64,000 bases of DNA from Tsukamurella conjunctivitidis (GTDB lineage: Bacteria > Actinomycetota > Actinomycetes > Mycobacteriales > Mycobacteriaceae), in contig NZ_VIGX01000014.1 of NCBI RefSeq assembly GCF_007858475.1, forward strand, positions 36,041-100,040. Reading direction: 5' to 3'. Of this stretch, positions 8,301 through 15,758 are shown piece by piece. A program made the translations under genes and the position numbers. Numbering within the stretch: position 1 is the first letter of the stretch; every line of letters begins with the position of its first letter. Below the pieces are notes generated by a model. It was not told the DNA's origin, did not search any database, and worked only from the letters and a program-made list of their open reading frames with translations.

Positions 8301-9626
8301 CCGCAGTCCGCCACCGAGCCGACGTCGCCGAAGCCGGTGCTGCGGCTGCGGCTGCCATCGGCGCAGGTCGTCGGCGGGCTCACGCTCCGGCTCCCGCGCG
8401 GCGAGGCGCCGGCGCATCCCACGCGGGTCGGCGTCGACCTGGGGACGGGCCGGCAGGTCCGGGAGGTTCCGGAGGACTCCGGCTCCGGGGACGAGGTGAC
8501 CATCAGGCTCGACCCCGCGGTGACGGACTCGATCTCGGTCTCCCTCCTCGACTGGGACGAGCGGATCAACATCAACGACTTCGGCTTCCCGGAGAAGATG
8601 GCCCCCGGCCTGGCCGAGGTGCGGGCCGTCGGCCCCGACGGGACGCCCGTCCCCGGCTCGGAGCCGGCCCCCGCGGACCGTCCGGTCGTGGTGCCGTGCG
8701 AGACCGGTCCGACGGTGCGCGTCGGCGACCGGGTGCTGCGCTTCCGCGTCGAGGCCGGGGCGCGGGAACTGCGCGACGGTGCGCCCGTCCGCGCGATCGC
8801 CTGCGATCCCGCGCCGGTGCCGCTGCCGGCGGGGAAGTCGCAGGTCGTGGCATCGCCGGGGCTCGCCTTCAGCGTCGACACGGTGACCCTGGACGCGCCC
8901 GCGCCCGATGCCGCCGCGCCGCGGGACGAGAGCGTGAAGATCCAGAGTTGGACCCCGGACCGCCGGGTGGTGACCGTCAGCGATGCCGGCGCCGACCAGG
9001 TGCTCGTCGTCCCCGAGAGCCGCAACTCCGGATGGTCGGCCACCGGCCCCGACGGGACGCCGCTGCGCGCCGTCACCGTCAACGGCTGGCAGCAGGGCTG
9101 GGTGGTGCCGAAGGGCACCGACGGTGCCGTCACCCTGCGGTTCGAGCTCAACGCGCCGTACCGGATCGGCCTCTTCGGCGGCCTCGCGCTGCTCGTGATC
9201 CTCGCCGCGCTCGCGCTCGTCCCGGGCTCGCGGCCGCGGAGCGCGGGCGGGCCGATCCGGGCGTGGCAGCCGGGCATCGCGGCTGGGCTGGGGATCGGGG
9301 CCGTCGCCTTCGTGCTCAGCGGCTGGCCGGGGATCGCGCTCTGGGCGGCCGCGGGCCTCGCGACCTGGGTCGTCTCCGGGCTGCACGTCCGGGCGGACCG
9401 TCGGGCGGCGTTGCGGGTGTTCGGCGCCTCCGGGTTCGTGCTCGCGGGAATGCTCCTGCTCGCGACGGGGCCGTGGCACGCCGAGTCCGGCTACGTGGGC
9501 CACGACCCCTGGCCCCAGGGCCTCGCCCTGACGGGCGTCCTCCTGATGGCGTGGTCGACGGTGCCACCCACCCGATTCCTCCGCCGGCGCGGCGCTGCGT
9601 CCGGCGGGGCCGGCGGCGCGGAGTAG
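5346..9626 (+). CDS. aftD: Alpha-(1->3)-arabinofuranosyltransferase AftD
   Basis: A 1426-residue membrane glycosyltransferase, close to the length of M. tuberculosis AftD. The N-terminal region (about 20-460) is a multi-spanning GT-C fold. An early non-cytoplasmic loop has DTKLDLTANP, and GYFFPHGAFF follows. The middle is a long periplasmic part with Ser/Asp/Gly-rich beta-sandwich stretches of carbohydrate-binding type (for example AAAVDGDKNTAWVSSG and AAAVDGDPNTVWSAP). Several membrane helices follow from about 1270 to the end. It adds arabinofuranose to arabinogalactan and lipoarabinomannan using decaprenyl-phosphoarabinose. The GTG start overlaps the DUF2613 gene. Confidence 0.92.
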   Translation: MPTSSPHFSDEPLTRRAGAWAFVALLALSFLSAPGKVVADTKLDLTANPIGFLARAANVWSSQSPLGQVQNQAYGYFFPHGAFFALGQFLHVPPWITQRLWWALLLFAGFWGIIRLTEALRTGSRGSRVVAAAAFVLAPQVLTTLGAISSETAPVMLAPWVLLPLVQLLQGADVPLRNLAARSAVAVALMGAVNAVATGFACAVAALWWLLHARVGAGTRRFWTFSAWWAVCVALATTWWIVPLLIMGRVSPPFLEFIESSRATTQWASLPEVLRGTTSWSPFISDERGAGAMLTTSPAAVVVTGLVACAGIAGLTMRRMPKRGVWATVLLVGLAGIGAGYASGLGSPFAEPVRVFLDSVGAPLRNVYKLEPFLRLPLVLGLAHLLARAPLPGTVDLRRVRRALAHPENDRLAAGALAVVVVLALAGGMAWTGKLSPRGPYDRIPDYWSQAADWLSAHAAGTAPGQARAERALVVPGAPFGAQLWGLTRDEPIQPLAETPWAVRDAIPLNPPGAIRALDSVQRLFSAGTPSAGLAATLRRQGISYLVLRADLDPGTSRSARPALARAAITGSPGISEVARFGPDIAPPTVEKVVVDSGLRPPLPAITIYRVDGAAPTGPYVADLAAMPRVAGGPESLLGLQADAAAAGRRELGAALLASDAEAAGLPDGPLIVTDTPKRRETDYGRVDDHSSAIRTADDPRRTLNRLPDYPAAGLVDGQWDGATVSASSSAADATQLGTVLPGAGTAAAVDGDKNTAWVSSGLDHAINQWLQFTLPEAREDLSVTVTVGRALGPAVTRLLITTEAGSVYSDPVTAGTPITLVAPSEPTRWVRITAAETADRSWGNQFAITEAELADTRTGRAVPARHDVALPATGPAQRWVFGQDTMGRSGCVVTPGPNGAPGPVQCADIAIGPEEPGPLRRTVDGPGAPAVTPSLTVRARPGQALSALLGAPGAPSAFAESAVGDGRASSAAAVDGDPNTVWSAPQSATEPTSPKPVLRLRLPSAQVVGGLTLRLPRGEAPAHPTRVGVDLGTGRQVREVPEDSGSGDEVTIRLDPAVTDSISVSLLDWDERININDFGFPEKMAPGLAEVRAVGPDGTPVPGSEPAPADRPVVVPCETGPTVRVGDRVLRFRVEAGARELRDGAPVRAIACDPAPVPLPAGKSQVVASPGLAFSVDTVTLDAPAPDAAAPRDESVKIQSWTPDRRVVTVSDAGADQVLVVPESRNSGWSATGPDGTPLRAVTVNGWQQGWVVPKGTDGAVTLRFELNAPYRIGLFGGLALLVILAALALVPGSRPRSAGGPIRAWQPGIAAGLGIGAVAFVLSGWPGIALWAAAGLATWVVSGLHVRADRRAALRVFGASGFVLAGMLLLATGPWHAESGYVGHDPWPQGLALTGVLLMAWSTVPPTRFLRRRGAASGGAGGAE

Positions 9627-9930
9627 GCCCTGCGGGCTGGGTGTTGTCTCGCAGAGAGGCCATGCGCGCCACGCATACCCTATGAAACTGCAGGTCAGTG
9701 GCCGATTTCGCTGATCGAGCGATGCGGCCGGCGCATACCCCGCAGCTCCACACGATTCCGTCGTGCTCGTTCGACGTCCCCACGCGGCGTTCCGTCCCCG
9801 CGAGACACACGCTCGGACGTCCCCGCACAGAGTCCGGGTGATGCGCCGCGCGCCACACCCGCTGCCGAAACACGCCTCTGACCTGCAACGACGAGGGGGT
9901 ATGCGTGGTACGCATAGCTTCCGTGCAGAA
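9627..9930. repeat. Intergenic region with three ATGCG-N5-CGCAT inverted repeats
   Basis: This is the gap between convergent aftD and the acyltransferase gene. It holds perfect copies at 9662-9676 (centre CGCCA), 9722-9736 (centre GCCGG) and 9901-9915 (centre TGGTA). The first two are followed by ACCC. The third extends to TATGCGT-GGT-ACGCATA (9900-9916). A decayed relative starts at 9841. No coding frame is convincing. The role is unknown: extragenic palindromes, transcript ends or protein-binding sites are all possible. Confidence 0.55.
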
Positions 9931-11166
9931 CTATCCCACCGGCGCGACGGGCTCCGGCGGCTCGATCCGCGTCGGCTCAGGCGAGGGCGCGGACTCCCCG
10001 GCCGTCGCGGACCGTCGGGCCTCGCGGCGCGCGAGCCAGCGGCGGGCGGGCTCCTCCACCCAGGCGTAGCTCAGCGCCGCGACCGCGACGGAGAAGACCA
10101 GGGTCAGGACCGTCACCTTCAGCATGTTGCCGTGGAAGGGGACGATGGCGAACAGCGGGAAGATCGCGGTGAGCACCACCAGGTGCCAGATGAAGATGCC
10201 GTACGACCAGCGCCCCAGCGCCAGCATCGGGCCCGATCCGAGCCAGCGTGCGGGCGCGGACGCGGGCGCCAGCACGAGCGGCGCCAGCAGGAGGAAGCCG
10301 AGCACCCCGCCGAGGCCCATCCGGACGGCGAACTGCCAGGACTCGGGACTGTCGAGCGTCACCGGGCCGCCCAGCGGCGTGCAGATCACCGCGAACACCA
10401 CCAGCGCGGCGGGCCAGCACACCCGCCGCTGTGCGAGCCGCCGGACGGCGCCGTACCGCGTCACGGGAGCGCTCACGATCTCGGCGAGGACGATGCCGGC
10501 GACGAACCACGGCACGTACGAGGGGAGCCAGTTGTGGTGGTTCACCCCGGGCGGCAGGGGCAGCGCGGCGCCGACCCACGCCCAGCTCAGCGACACCGCG
10601 GCCACGACGAGCAGCACCGGCACCCGCCACCGCGCGGCGGGCCCGCGCAGCCGCACCAGCATCAGCGCGGCCGGCGGAAGCAGCAGGTAGAACAGCATCT
10701 CCACGGAGAGCGACCACATCTGCGTGAGGCCGTCCGTCAGCGAATAGGGCACGAAGACCTGGGTGAGCGTGAGGTTCGCGAGCCACGTGGAGCCCGACGG
10801 GGCCGTCGACCGCGGCAGCAGCGCCAGCGCGACCACGGCGACCACGAGGTACGCCGGCATGATCCGCACGAAGCGCGATCGGTAGTACCGCCCCGTCGGC
10901 GGACCGTCGGACGAGGACCAGGCGGCCCGCGCGTGCGCGCGCCACAGTAGGAAGCCCGAGAGCCCGAAGAAGAGGGCGACCGCCATGTCGAAGCGGCCCC
11001 ACACCCGGCCGACCACCGAATACCCCACCTGACCGGTCTGGAACGCGGTGTGCGTCAGCATCACGGCGATCGCGGCGCAGGCGCGCATGCCCTCGAGTGC
11101 GGGCACGAATCCGGCCGCACCCGCAGGCTTTGCAGATGCGAAATCGCTGGTCCCGACGGTGCTCAT
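9931..11166 (-). CDS. Membrane acyltransferase, OafA/YrhL family (acyltransferase 3)
   Basis: A 411-residue integral membrane protein with about ten hydrophobic helices. The acyltransferase-3 pattern is clear near the N-terminus: PALEGMRACAAIAVMLTHTAF (catalytic-type His), then LFFGLSGFLLWR and YYRSRFVRIMPAYL. Such enzymes O-acylate cell-surface glycans or lipids. Its place between aftD and the DUF3068 gene is that of Rv0228, so a cell-envelope substrate is likely. It ends with a Pro/Ser-rich cytoplasmic tail. It is transcribed divergently from the DUF3068 gene. Confidence 0.82.
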   Translation of the reverse strand: MSTVGTSDFASAKPAGAAGFVPALEGMRACAAIAVMLTHTAFQTGQVGYSVVGRVWGRFDMAVALFFGLSGFLLWRAHARAAWSSSDGPPTGRYYRSRFVRIMPAYLVVAVVALALLPRSTAPSGSTWLANLTLTQVFVPYSLTDGLTQMWSLSVEMLFYLLLPPAALMLVRLRGPAARWRVPVLLVVAAVSLSWAWVGAALPLPPGVNHHNWLPSYVPWFVAGIVLAEIVSAPVTRYGAVRRLAQRRVCWPAALVVFAVICTPLGGPVTLDSPESWQFAVRMGLGGVLGFLLLAPLVLAPASAPARWLGSGPMLALGRWSYGIFIWHLVVLTAIFPLFAIVPFHGNMLKVTVLTLVFSVAVAALSYAWVEEPARRWLARREARRSATAGESAPSPEPTRIEPPEPVAPVG

Positions 11167-11331
11167 CGTCCACCGAATCTACCCGCGAATCGTCCCTCAC
11201 CCGCGCGCGTGGCCCGTGCCACCCCGGCACCACCTGTAGGCTCGGGTACTTGGAAGGGAGCGCGACCACGTGCCCCGACGGCGTGTGCGAACCACGCACG
11301 CGCTCCACAAGAGATGTGAGGAGACACTTCG

Positions 11332-12687
11332 ATGGCGGTAGGCCGTAGCCGGCTGGCGCGCGTTATCGGTCCGATCCTGATCTTCTTGGGCGCGCTGCTG
11401 ATCACGGCCGCGATCGCCGGGCCGGCGTACGTGGCGGGCAAGCTGACGACGATCCCGCTGGACATCGACACCACGACGGTGGCGAAGTCCGAGAAGGCCG
11501 CGGACTCCCAGGCGGATGCCGACTTCCCGGCGAAGTCGCTGGACATGTGCTCGATCGACAAGGCGAAGGCCGTGGTCAACGAGGTCTCGGTGACCACCCA
11601 GACCCGCACGCTGGTGACCACCCCGTCGGACAAGTCGACGATGACGGTGCAGTCCGGCAGCTCGATGGTCGTCCCGTCGATCAAGACCAAGGGCGAGCCG
11701 CGGCACCCCGAACTCACGGGCGCAGTGCAGGACAAGCGGCCCTGCGACGACGGCCTGGTGCAGGCGTGGCTCGACCGCGTCTCCCTGGACCGCGAGACGG
11801 GCAAGCCCACCGGGAAGACCTCGGAGGCCACCTACCAGCCCGGCGAGAGCACGCCCGCCGTGAAGATCGCCGACCGCAAGGGCCTGCAGTACCGCTTCCC
11901 CGCCGGCACCACGCAGGACGGGAAGTACGAGTTCTTCGACCTGATCACCCGCAGCAACGTGGGCCTGAAGTTCGTCGAGGAGAAGGAGGTCAGCGGCACC
12001 AAGACGCTGCACTTCCAGGGCCAGCAGAGCTGGGTGGACCTCTCCACCATCCGCGACGGCAACGACCCGACGCTGGGCACGGTCCTGACCATGCCCGCCG
12101 GCTGGTGGGGCATCGGCGGCGTCGACCCCAAGGACGACATCACGCTGAACCGCTGGGCCAAGACCGACGTCGACCTGTGGGTCGACCCGACCTCGGGCGT
12201 CATCGTCGATCAGTCTCTGCATTACACGCAGCAGTTCCGCCTGCCGGGCCAGGTCGCCCCGAACACGCCGAAGCCGGTCCGCGACTTCAAGCTCGACGTC
12301 TTCGACGCCAAGCAGCGGTGGGTCGATGCGACGGTCCGCTCGCAGGCGGAGGTCGCGAAGTCGGCGCAGAACAAGATCGCGGTCGCGAAGTACGTGGCGC
12401 CCGTCGCGGGCGGCGTGCTCGGTGTGATCGCGCTGGGTCTCGGCGTCTTCGCGCTGCTCCTGGGCCGCAATGCGGCCACCGCGGGCGGCCCGGGCACGGG
12501 CGGTCGCGGCGCCGGACGGTCCGCCGCCGGCTCCGACGACGCCGCGCCCACGGCCCCGCTCGACGACGAGCCGATCACCACGCCCGACGGCGGCGGCGAT
12601 CCGGCGACGGAGGCGTTCAACGCTCAGCCGCGGCCGGACGATTCGCAGACCGAGGCGATCGACTTCCGGAAGCGCGACGAGCGCTGA
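11332..12687 (+). CDS. DUF3068 / PorA-family membrane protein (Rv0227c-like)
   Basis: A 451-residue protein with an N-terminal membrane helix (about 12-38), a large extracytoplasmic domain (about 40-355) with the DUF3068 pattern (CSIDKAK, then a GWWGIGGVDPKDDI region), and a second helix (about 358-385). The acidic, Gly/Ala/Thr-rich C-terminal tail carries repeated TEA motifs. GAGGAGA lies 9 bases before the ATG. It corresponds to Rv0227c. The family is restricted to mycolate actinobacteria and is envelope-related; its molecular function is unproven. Its 3' end overlaps the convergent flippase gene by 71 bases. Confidence 0.78.
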   Translation: MAVGRSRLARVIGPILIFLGALLITAAIAGPAYVAGKLTTIPLDIDTTTVAKSEKAADSQADADFPAKSLDMCSIDKAKAVVNEVSVTTQTRTLVTTPSDKSTMTVQSGSSMVVPSIKTKGEPRHPELTGAVQDKRPCDDGLVQAWLDRVSLDRETGKPTGKTSEATYQPGESTPAVKIADRKGLQYRFPAGTTQDGKYEFFDLITRSNVGLKFVEEKEVSGTKTLHFQGQQSWVDLSTIRDGNDPTLGTVLTMPAGWWGIGGVDPKDDITLNRWAKTDVDLWVDPTSGVIVDQSLHYTQQFRLPGQVAPNTPKPVRDFKLDVFDAKQRWVDATVRSQAEVAKSAQNKIAVAKYVAPVAGGVLGVIALGLGVFALLLGRNAATAGGPGTGGRGAGRSAAGSDDAAPTAPLDDEPITTPDGGGDPATEAFNAQPRPDDSQTEAIDFRKRDER

Positions 12688-13816
12688 CGGTCACGACCGC
12701 ACCGATCACCATCACCGCCGCGAGCGCACACAGCGCCGCGGCGGTGATCATTTCGGCGGGACTTCGCGGCACGACGAGCAGGATCGCCGCCTCGACGGCG
12801 ACCACGGCCCACGCGAACAGCGCCATCCGCGTGCGCTCGACGGCGATGGCGTAGAGCAGGAGGCCCTGCAGCAGCGCCAGCAGTGCGCCCTGGGCCGCGA
12901 ACAGCCACAGGAGCCCCTGCACCGGCAGGTAGTCCTCACCGGCGAGCGCCGTCGCCAGGGGCGCGCAGACCGCCGCGCCCGCCACGCAGGCGAGCCCCAG
13001 GCCGGTCAGCAGCCCCACGACGGTGCGCAAGGCGCCGCGGGCCCGGCCCGGGGTGGCGAGCTGGGGGTAGAAGACGACGCCGACGGCCTGCGGCAGCCAG
13101 AACGCGACCTTCGCGGCCACCGCACCGAGGGCGTACGTGCCGGCCGCGGCGGCGCCGAGCACCGGCCGGGAGAGGAGCAGGTCGAGCGACGCGAAGACGA
13201 CGAGCACCAGCTGCACCGAGCTGGCGCCGAGCACGGCGCGCACCCCCGCGTCCGGCCCGGCCTCGGCCCCGGACGGCGCACCGGCCAGCGCCCGGCCGAC
13301 GACCGCCGCGACCAGGGCGCCCACCGTCGTGCCGAGCAGGGCGGGCCCCGGGCCCAGCAGGAGCCCCGGCACGGTGAAGACGAGTTTGCCCACGCCCGCC
13401 AGGCCGAGCAGGGCCGCGAGCCGCCCGAAGCGGCGCTCTCCCTGCAGCAGCCCCTGCTCGACGGCGAGCAGCACCAGCGCGGGGGCCGCGGCCAGCGCGG
13501 CGGCGGCGGTGAGTGCCCGCGTGTGCAGGCCGGCGGCCGCCAGCGGCACGGCCACGGCGGAGAGGACGCCCGCGCCGAGCGCGATCCGGTGGCCGAGCGC
13601 CCTCATCTGCGCGGCTCCGGCGCCGCGCACCACCTGTCGCGCGACGACGGTCTGCAGTGCGAGCGCGGGCACCGCGAGGATCAGCGAGAGCTGCAGGAGG
13701 GAGGCGAACTCGCCGTAGCCCGACGGGCCCAGCCAGCGGCTCGCCGGCAGGTGCACGAGGTAGGAGCACAGGTTCGCCAGGAGCGAGCCGATCGTCACCC
13801 ACGCCAGACCACTCAC
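12617..13816 (-). CDS. Polysaccharide/lipid flippase-like membrane protein (MOP superfamily)
   Basis: A 399-residue, very Leu/Ala-rich protein with about twelve predicted membrane segments. It starts with SGLAWVTIGSLLANLCSYLVHLPASRWLGPSGYGEFASLLQ style sequence, typical of Wzx/MurJ-like flippases (helix 1 followed by G-x-x-x-YG-x-F). It probably moves a lipid-linked glycan across the membrane. It sits among cell-wall glycan genes, which fits. It is divergent from the next gene with a 29-base gap, and its last 71 bases run antisense under the DUF3068 gene. The substrate is unknown. Confidence 0.7.
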   Translation of the reverse strand: MSGLAWVTIGSLLANLCSYLVHLPASRWLGPSGYGEFASLLQLSLILAVPALALQTVVARQVVRGAGAAQMRALGHRIALGAGVLSAVAVPLAAAGLHTRALTAAAALAAAPALVLLAVEQGLLQGERRFGRLAALLGLAGVGKLVFTVPGLLLGPGPALLGTTVGALVAAVVGRALAGAPSGAEAGPDAGVRAVLGASSVQLVLVVFASLDLLLSRPVLGAAAAGTYALGAVAAKVAFWLPQAVGVVFYPQLATPGRARGALRTVVGLLTGLGLACVAGAAVCAPLATALAGEDYLPVQGLLWLFAAQGALLALLQGLLLYAIAVERTRMALFAWAVVAVEAAILLVVPRSPAEMITAAALCALAAVMVIGAVVTVSARRASGSRSPRSANRPAAAER

Positions 13817-13845
13817 CCGGCCATTGTGTCAGTAGGGTGACGGTG

Positions 13846-15564
13846 ATGAGATCGCGCGACCTGGCCCTCGCCGCCTGGTCCGCCGTGCTCGCCGCCCTGA
13901 TCCTGGGTCCGCTGGCCGTCGGCGGACGCTATCTGCTGCTCCGTGACGCGGTCTCCACGCCCCGCTCGTACCTCACCGACACGGCGCTCGGCCTCGGCGA
14001 CAACGCCGCCCGCGCCACGCCGCAGGATTGGCTGATCGCGCTCGGCTCTCAGGTGGTCGACGGTGGCCTCCTGGTCACGGCCCTGCTGTTCGCCGCGCTC
14101 GTGGCGGCGGGATGGGGCTTCGGGCGCTGCGCGCTCGCGGTGCTCGAGGCCGTGGGGTGGACCGCGGGCCTCGGCTCCGGCCTCGCCGCGGCGACGGTCG
14201 GCCTGTGGAACCCGTACGTCGCCGAGCGCCTGCTGCAGGGGCACTGGAGCCTGCTGGCGGGGTACGCGGCGATCGGCTGGGCGGTGGTCGTCGGCCTCCG
14301 GATGCGGGGAGGCGCCCAGCTCGGGGGTTTCGCGGCGTGCCTGGCCGCGGGCGGCCTGACGCCGACCGGCGCCGTCTTCGCGCTGATCGCGGGCCTGGTC
14401 GCGGCTCCCCGCCGATGGGCCTGGCAGCTCGGGCTGTTCGTCTGCGCGGCGGCGCCCTGGCTGTATCCGTCGCTCGTCTCGGGCAGCGGCGTACGCGCCG
14501 ATCCGGCGAGCGTCGCCGTCTTCGCGGCCCGCGCCGAGCCCGGGCTCGGCACACTCGGCTCGCTGCTGGGGCTCGGGGGCATCTGGAACCGGCAGGCCGT
14601 GCCCGACGGTGCGCCCTGGCTCTGGACGGCGCTCGCCCTCGCCGTGCTGGTGGGCGGGGCGGCCGTGCTCCGGGCGCGGCTGTTCACTCCCCCGCTCGGC
14701 CGGTTCGCGCTGCTCGCACTGTGCGCGGTGGTCCTGCCGGCGCTGGCGGCGACCGGCCCGGGGACGACCCTGCTCGAGGCTGTGGTGCAGGCGATTCCGG
14801 GCAGTGGGTTGCTGCGCGACGGGCAGAAGTGGGTGGCTCTGGCGGTGCCGCTGCTCACGACGTGCGCCGCTGCGCTCGTCGCCGCCGCGCCCGCCGCCGC
14901 GCGTGCCGCGACCGCGGTCGTGGCGGTGGCCCTGCCGATCGCGGTGCTGCCGGGCCTCGTGTGGGGCGTGGGTGGCGCGCTCGCCCCGGTGACCTATCCG
15001 GCGGCGTGGCGGATCGTCGCCGAGGCCGTGCCCGCGGACCGCGGAGCGGTCGCCGTGCTGCCACCCGGGATGTTCCGGACGTACGCGTACGGCCCCGACG
15101 CGCCCGTCCTCGATCCCGCGCCGCGGATGCTGCGGGCGCCCGTCCTGCAGACGGGTGAACTCCGCGTCGGCGGGCGCTCCGTGGACCGGGTCCCGGGCGC
15201 GGCGTCCGATGCGGAGGACGCGCTCGCCACCGGCGGGGAGGCACTCGCGGGCAGGCTCGCCGGGCTCGGCGTCGGTTGGGTGCTCGTGGAGGCCGTCTCC
15301 GACCGCGGCGCAATCGCCTTCCCGACGGTGCCGCTCCCCGGGCTCACGCTCGCGATCGACACTCCTGAACTGCGGCTCTACCGGGTGCCCGGCGACATCA
15401 CGACGCACGCGACGTCGCGCGCGGAGCGGGCGGGTGCCTGGGCCGCGCACGCGCTCTGGGGGGCCCTCCTCCTCGGCGGCGGGGCCGTCGTCGTGCTGCG
15501 CAGGCGGTCCTCGCCCGGTCCCGGCAACGCCCCCGCACCGGTCGCCGGATCGACGGGGCCATGA
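13846..15564 (+). CDS. Large integral membrane protein (Rv0226c-like)
   Basis: A 572-residue multi-spanning protein. The start at 13846 is chosen because GTGACGGTG precedes the ATG and an upstream extension would overlap the divergent flippase. Features include a GLWNPYVAERLLQGHWSLL segment, an extracytoplasmic loop of GT-C type and a large soluble part at about 380-520 before the last helix. The size and its place between DUF3068 and the GT/methyltransferase pair suggest the Rv0226c family, possibly a polyprenyl-phosphate-sugar-dependent transferase. The enzymatic role is inferred only. Confidence 0.6.
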   Translation: MRSRDLALAAWSAVLAALILGPLAVGGRYLLLRDAVSTPRSYLTDTALGLGDNAARATPQDWLIALGSQVVDGGLLVTALLFAALVAAGWGFGRCALAVLEAVGWTAGLGSGLAAATVGLWNPYVAERLLQGHWSLLAGYAAIGWAVVVGLRMRGGAQLGGFAACLAAGGLTPTGAVFALIAGLVAAPRRWAWQLGLFVCAAAPWLYPSLVSGSGVRADPASVAVFAARAEPGLGTLGSLLGLGGIWNRQAVPDGAPWLWTALALAVLVGGAAVLRARLFTPPLGRFALLALCAVVLPALAATGPGTTLLEAVVQAIPGSGLLRDGQKWVALAVPLLTTCAAALVAAAPAAARAATAVVAVALPIAVLPGLVWGVGGALAPVTYPAAWRIVAEAVPADRGAVAVLPPGMFRTYAYGPDAPVLDPAPRMLRAPVLQTGELRVGGRSVDRVPGAASDAEDALATGGEALAGRLAGLGVGWVLVEAVSDRGAIAFPTVPLPGLTLAIDTPELRLYRVPGDITTHATSRAERAGAWAAHALWGALLLGGGAVVVLRRRSSPGPGNAPAPVAGSTGP

Positions 15565-15758
15565 CCGCCGCGGTTTCCGTACGGCGTCCGTGAAAACTCC
15601 GGAGAGTTTGCACGTCGAACAGTTCATGCACCCTTGTTGTCCGCATATGTAATTAGCACTGCACATGATGCGTCATAAACCTCGCAATGGGAACCCCTCG
15701 CCATTGTCGGATTTCTCACGGAGTACCTGTCTTTTGCTGCGCTATTGAATTCGGGATC
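15565..15758 (+). promoter_or_regulatory. AT-rich upstream region of the PapA-like gene
   Basis: This stretch is strikingly AT-rich compared with its surroundings (for example CATATGTAATTAGCACTG and CATGATGCGTCATAAACC). It probably holds the promoter. No single -35/-10 pair stands out enough to be placed. The low GC is unusual for this chromosome and may signal acquired DNA or nucleoid-protein binding. Confidence 0.35.

Noticed and set aside
5277-9503. A 1,400-codon minus-strand frame opposite aftD and a parallel plus-strand frame at 5402-9685
   Set aside because: Both are composition artefacts. The aftD frame has the membrane segments and the conserved neighbours.
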